From NCBI GenBank assembly GCA_001662425.1, contig BDDC01001817.1, forward strand, positions 8,168 to 19,906: 11,739 bases of DNA. The letters are read 5' to 3'. Both the position numbers and the translations under genes were made by a program. The DNA comes from Chlamydomonas sphaeroides. Lineage: Eukaryota; Chlorophyta; Chlorophyceae; Chlamydomonadales; Chlamydomonadaceae. This document shows positions 8,501-11,739 of the stretch, in pieces (within the stretch, counting starts at the first letter, position 1; every line of letters starts with the position of its first letter). The notes below the pieces were generated by a model that was not told where the DNA came from, did not search any database, and worked only from the letters and a program-made list of their open reading frames with translations.

Positions 8501-9706
8501 CAGCGCCGCCGGGCTGACCAGGCCCGCGGCGAGCACCACGCCGCCCACGCCCACGTCCATGTACCCTGGCGACGGCGGTCAGCAGGCGGTGGGTAGGTAG
8601 GGACAGATGTAGAGCCCATTGGCGGCCCCGGCAGCTGCTGCAGGGGCTGGCTGAACATGGGCGCTGCTGGCGGCCACTGCTATAGACGCTGGCAGCTAGG
8701 CGCAGCACGGCAAGCCCCGGGCCGCACTGGCGGTGCCTGGGGCCCTCGTCGCTTGGCCGCACCTGTGCCGTAGGTCTCGGTCTTTGCGAAGCGGCGCGGG
8801 AAGGCGCGGAAGTCCACCGCCAGGATGGCGGAGCAGGTGGCGGCCATGAGCGCGCCGCGGAAGGCGCTCACGTAGCTGCGGGGGGTTGGGTGGGGGGTGG
8901 GGAACGGAGGAGCGGCGTCTGTGAGTTTTTTTAGGCAGGATTCAGGCCTCTCCAGGCAGGCGGGGATGAGGGCAGGATCGCATTGTGCGGCAGGGGGGAC
9001 GTTGGATAAGCTGAAAGGGGGCCGCGCCAGCTCTGGGGGCGTCACGAAGCCCGGTGCGTGGGAGCACTGCCTTCGCAGGGACAGCACACTTGCACGGCTA
9101 CGCTTGGTGTGGACTGGCCGATACAGTGCTTGCCCCCACTTACGGCTTGCGGCGGCCGTCGACTGCATCTAGGGCGTCGAGGGCCCCCACAGCGGGGCTG
9201 CTGGGGCCGGGCACTGAAGAGCCGAGGCCGTGCCATTCGCTCCAGATGCAGGCGACAGCGGCAGCAAGGGTTGTTGTGAAGGTTGGCCACGGGTTCAGCG
9301 CCCCGGTGACGAGCAGGAGGTGCGGGTAGAGGATGAGCAACATCTCGAGCGCGAGCCTGCGTGTCGCGGGTTCGTGTCAACATGCGCGAGGTTGTGGTTC
9401 GCGGAGAGGCAATCACGATCACATATAGAGCGACTTGCCCGGTGCGAGAGGAGCATCGGAGCTGCCGCTTGGCATGCTCGCCTGCATGCAAGTCATCGGC
9501 CAGGCCGAGCGTCGGCACAGTTAGACCCGACGCTCCATAATACGTCGAGGCATGCAAGATTAGCGACATCAGCACTTACAGATCACGATGCTCAGCGAGA
9601 GCGTCGCCACGAGGGCGAACACCTCCACCTGGCTCGTTCCCGCCAAGCCCGTAACGAACGCCTCTCTCGCAGCCTTGAGGTCGCTGTGCTGCTGCTGTTC
9701 GCCCAT
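5576..9706 (-). CDS. PIGW: PIG-W/GWT1 GPI inositol acyltransferase, 526 aa, 12 exons
   Basis: Multi-pass ER membrane enzyme that transfers an acyl chain (palmitate) from acyl-CoA to the inositol of GlcN-PI, an early step of GPI-anchor synthesis. Exons in order: 9706-9580, 9481-9439, 9356-9144, 8875-8763, 8565-8445, 8218-8125, 7861-7711, 7541-7199, 6976-6787, 6552-6469, 6023-5993, 5646-5576; all junction phases agree. Family landmarks: EAFVTGLAGTS (15-25), AVDFRAFPRRFAKTETYGT (147-165), YMDVGVG (167-173), LARLVTTRAVDYQ (225-237), GEYGVHWNFF (241-250), NKEG (307-310), VERVSRR (396-402), FLAANVMTGAVNLGLDTM (475-492). The length fits the usual ~500 aa. The start at 9706 has good context (ACAACATGG) and falls where the family N-terminus begins. 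Odd points: TGYMD where relatives usually read TSLMD, an Ala/Gly-rich insert at about 425-465, and two very small exons. Exon 9 could end at 6787, 6796 or 6811. Family is near certain; exon 2 and the exon 9 and 10 ends are less sure. Confidence 0.93.
5712..5747. repeat. 12-bp tandem repeat, 3 copies
   Basis: Three head-to-tail copies of TGCCTCGGTGCG (the last ends in A) lie inside the last PIGW intron (5647-5992). A small minisatellite with no apparent function. Confidence 0.85.
5993..6023 (-). other. PIGW: PIGW exon 11, 31-nt microexon
   Basis: It follows the acceptor CCGTGCAG and ends at G|GTACGT. It encodes VPDWPARLLL plus one base, which completes an Ala codon with the last exon (acceptor ACCGCAG). 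Phases match on both sides, and the joined tail VPDWPARLLLAAYMTGV has the hydrophobic character of the last membrane span of the family. Confidence 0.75.
6340..6468 (-). other. PIGW: In-frame extension of PIGW exon 10 to a second donor site
   Basis: Reading on past the exon 10 donor (GTACGA at 6468), the frame stays open for 129 bases to a second donor, AAG|GTACGT at 6339, also in phase 0. The bases before both donors are alike and encode GLDTMA and GLDTLK. Use of the distal donor would insert 43 mostly Arg/Gly residues. I take the proximal donor as the main form because it keeps the membrane topology of the family. Confidence 0.45.
6712..6749. repeat. 19-bp tandem duplication
   Basis: Two adjacent 19-bp copies, GGGGCTCCTTTGGGGCAGC and the same with one T-to-C change, lie in PIGW intron 9 (6553-6786), just downstream of the uncertain end of exon 9. 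Confidence 0.85.
7669..7710. repeat. 14-bp tandem repeat, 3 copies, abutting a splice donor
   Basis: Three perfect copies of CCTAGGGGACCCAC on the plus strand. On the minus strand each copy begins with GTGGGT, and the copy nearest the exon supplies the donor of PIGW intron 7 (7542-7710). The repeat therefore triplicates the 5' splice site. Confidence 0.9.
9439..9481 (-). other. PIGW: PIGW exon 2, 43 nt, with candidate GC-AG intron after it
   Basis: Exon 1 ends in phase 1 at T|GTAAGT, while the exon that starts at 9356 needs phase 2, so direct joining breaks the frame. A 43-nt segment after the acceptor GCATGCAG enters in phase 1 and leaves in phase 2 at GG|GCAAGT, a good match to the GC-AG donor consensus. 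It adds CEHAKRQLRCSSRTG, the basic loop expected between the first two membrane spans. Alternative: a GT donor at CAA|GTCGCT joined to an acceptor directly before ATG at 9343, which is also in frame but has weaker sites. Confidence 0.55.
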
Positions 9707-9934
9707 GTTGTCGCCTATGTCATCGAGGAGCCGGTAATGTGGTGCTCGTGTGTGTGCGGCTGCTCCAGCGGGGCTACGGAGCCTGGGCGGCACAACACGT
9801 ACGATGTACGGACCCGCCGCGGACACATACCCTTCCCCGCCCCACTTCCCCCTGTTCGCTGTACCGCCTCGTGGCTCATTATCTAGTGGGTTCGTGATGG
9901 ACGACATCAGGTACGGTGCGCCAGCCATGCAACG
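9707..9934 (-). promoter_or_regulatory. PIGW: Presumed PIGW promoter and 5' UTR
   Basis: Only about 230 bases separate the PIGW start codon from the minus-strand TGTAA assigned to gene 3, so promoter and 5' UTR should be compact. No clear TATA box is visible. A two-codon upstream frame, ATGACATAG at 9723-9715, precedes the start codon. The PIGW frame itself is open upstream to an in-frame ATG at 9928, but this extension (Arg/Pro/Gly-rich) does not resemble the family N-terminus. Confidence 0.4.
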
Positions 9935-9939
9935 TTACA
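9935..9939 (-). promoter_or_regulatory. Candidate poly(A) signal of gene 3
   Basis: The plus strand reads TTACA. It is the only minus-strand TGTAA between the stop of gene 3 (10552-10554) and the start of PIGW. It implies a 3' UTR of roughly 610 nt. Confidence 0.45.
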
Positions 9940-10551
9940 GGGACGTTCAATTGGGCCCGAACTTGATGCGGTGGGCAGGAGGGAACCCCCCTGGGTCGCA
10001 GCTCTTGCTCGTCGTACGTCAGTCGACACCAGCGGCGCAATAAGCTTGCTATGCACGTGCGTGTCTGTTGCATACGGACGTATGTACGGGTTGCTCCGAT
10101 GCGCGGTTCCGCTCTCAATTCCCACCCCACCGACCACCCAGCATGTTACCACTTCGCGGGGCATCTAACCTATCCACCCTACTGGCCATGCCCTACGCCG
10201 CGCCCCGGCCCTTATAATATAGAGCGTGGAAGTCAGTGGAGCTCCGGCCCTGCCATCATTGCGTGCCCCCAGCCTGCCTCTGTTCCGCGCCCATTCAGTA
10301 TTCATAATCCTTGCCGCTTCATAGCGCCGCATGCCGCACATCCTGCATATCCTGCCACGTCGTCGCAAAGATGCCCTGAACACTCCAAGCCCTTCGTCAT
10401 CATCTGCTTGTCACTATCCACCCCGCTATCACTGCGTCGCCCCGTCCCTGCCACTTCACAGTGTCACATCCTGCTCGGTCCAGTCGCTTATGCCACAAAC
10501 CCTAGCTACTGCCCTTCGCCATGATCTGATCAGTGCACCTCCCCACTACGC
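9940..10551 (-). other. Presumed 3' UTR of gene 3
   Basis: No supported coding region; the frames open here are short and shadow each other. The interval is C-rich and lower in GC than the exons. An AT-rich spot (TTATAATATA, about 10213-10222) looks TATA-like, but no gene starts at a fitting distance on either strand. Confidence 0.45.
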
Positions 10552-11739
10552 TCACGCCGCCGCCACCTGCTTGCCGCTGGCCGGGCGGGCCATGAGGGTG
10601 ACGGGCGGCGCCCCGGGCGCTGCCTCGATCTGGCCCAGGGCTTTGAAACCGTGCCGGGCGTAGAACGCAGCGCTGGCGTCGCCATTGGCCTCCAGGTACA
10701 CGGGCCTGAGGGGGCGTGGAGGGGGAGGATACGTGAGGAGCGGCAGGGGAGGACCAAGGGATGAGGGGTAGGGGTGTACGAGCGGGGACAGGGCAATGGG
10801 CTCAGGGCTAGCCGCAGCCCGACGTACGGCGGCGTCTGTCTCTACAGGGCCCCCAAGTTGTGCGCCCCGGGCTCCACTCACAGCTGCCTGCCGTCCGCTG
10901 CCGCCAGCACGTGGCGCATGAGGGTCGAGCCATGGCCGCCGCCCTGGAAGCGGGGGGAGGTGGCGAAGCAGGCGACGTAGAGGAAGGGGCCGTGCGCCTG
11001 GGGGGTTGGGGAAAGAGGGGGAAGAAGGGACACTGGTGGTTGAGCACGAGGGCTGGGCTCGGCGCACGCTGGGCACGAGATGGCAGCTGAGCCCCACCCT
11101 GTCTGCTGTGTCCTGCGCCCCGTGTCCGCCAGGTTCCCCCGGGTCCCACCTTGCCGAACGCCGCCTTGGCCGAGTCGAAGTCCCGCAGCATGTCTGCAAA
11201 CACCAGCAGCGCGCGCAGCGTGGGGGCGGCCGCCAGCACCCCCAGCAGCCCCGAGCGCAGCATCTGCCAGTCGCTGGGAGGGCAGGAGGCAGGAGGGAGG
11301 GGCGCGAGAGGGCCCGGGGGATGAAGGAGCAGGCAAGACCGATAGCCAAAATGCGCGGCAGGGCCCGGCTGGCGAAGCGCAACGCCCCAAGTTCAGTAGC
11401 TTCAAGGGCCCTCCTTATCCCCGGGAAGGCGCCCAACAGCCACCCACCTTGGGTAGGCGGAGGGGTACTCGCAGGCGATGCACACGGCCCGGACGGCCGG
11501 GGCGCGCGACGATGAAGTCGAGGAGGAGGAGGCCGAGGAGGGCGAGGCAGAGGTCGTCTCGCCTGCAGGAGGGGGTGGGGACATTAGTACACGGGCCGCG
11601 CACCGTTCATCAGCTCTGCTGCCCGACTGCTGCACAAGGGAGCCCCATGCATGCCTGCCAAGCGCAACCAGCCCCCCCCTCTCCCCGCCCCGCCCCGCCC
11701 TTCCCGCTCCCGCCCCTCACCCTGCGGCCCCTGCAGCAC
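10552..11739 (-). CDS. GNAT-family N-acetyltransferase, C-terminal 175 aa (5' end outside window)
   Basis: Acetyl-CoA-dependent acyl transfer to an amine; the substrate cannot be told. Exons on the minus strand: 11739-11721 (partial), 11562-11448, 11273-11150, 10997-10882, 10705-10552. Donors are GTGAGG, GTGGGT, GTGGGA and GTGAGT, acceptors are all CAG, and phases 1, 2, 0 and 2 agree throughout. Near the C-terminus the hallmark acetyl-CoA loop is seen as SPRFQGGGHGSTLM, fitting Q-x-x-G-x-G/A. It is followed by the strand and helix YLEANGDASAAFYARHGF, the usual GNAT motif B with its late Tyr. Upstream YPSDWQMLRSGLLG and the FADMLRDFDSAKAAF helix match the layout of GNATs in which a W/M-rich segment precedes the core. 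The Ser-rich stretch in exon 11562-11448 is probably a loop. It lies in tandem with PIGW, with no evident functional link. The fold is confident; the N-terminal half is missing. Confidence 0.85.

Noticed and set aside
10211..10222. TATA-like TTATAATATA
   Set aside because: No gene starts at a suitable distance on either strand. It falls in the presumed 3' UTR of gene 3, about 500 bases from the PIGW start.
10051..10524. 157-aa plus-strand frame downstream of the GNAT gene
   Set aside because: It is Pro/Ser/His-rich and lacks any recognisable domain or splice context. It is antisense to the presumed 3' UTR.
11415..11603. Alternative frame of a gene 3 exon giving a leucine-rich stretch (LCLALLGLLLLDF)
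   Set aside because: It looks like a membrane segment but ends in phase 0, whereas the frame ending in EYPSAYP joins the next exon correctly to give YPSDWQ, as expected in this GNAT type.

Overview
The window looks like nuclear DNA of a green alga of the Chlamydomonas/Volvox type. Four things point there: very high GC, genes cut by many short GT-AG introns, Ala/Gly/Pro/Ser-rich low-complexity protein, and TGTAA motifs placed where volvocine poly(A) signals would sit. Species cannot be told from sequence alone. There are no bacterial operons, rRNA or tRNA genes, CRISPR arrays or complete transposons.

Layout. Positions 1-1334 hold no gene I can support; the first ~860 bases may be the 3' UTR of a plus-strand gene lying left of the window, followed by less GC-rich DNA that should carry the promoter and 5' UTR of gene 1. 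Gene 1 (1335-4851, +, four exons, 967 aa) encodes an unrecognised protein with a charged N-terminal part and a long disordered Ala/Pro/Ser/Gly-rich body. Gene 2 (9706-5576, -, twelve exons, 526 aa) is a complete PIG-W/GWT1 inositol acyltransferase of GPI-anchor synthesis. It was assembled exon by exon by following family motifs and checking that intron phases join. Gene 3 (minus strand, stop at 10552, running off the right edge) is the C-terminal 175 residues of a GNAT-type N-acetyltransferase.

Genes 1 and 2 converge, and their predicted 3' UTRs overlap by about 280 bases. Genes 3 and 2 are tandem on the minus strand, with only ~230 bases between the predicted poly(A) signal of gene 3 and the start codon of gene 2. 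The three genes have no evident shared pathway, as is usual in a plant or algal nuclear genome.

The most interesting details lie in PIGW splicing: a 43-nt exon that seems to need a GC-AG intron, a 31-nt microexon, an in-frame duplicated exon terminus with a second donor site, and a 14-bp repeat that triplicates a 5' splice site. I did not find a new defence or mobile system, and gene 1 is the only wholly unexplained protein.
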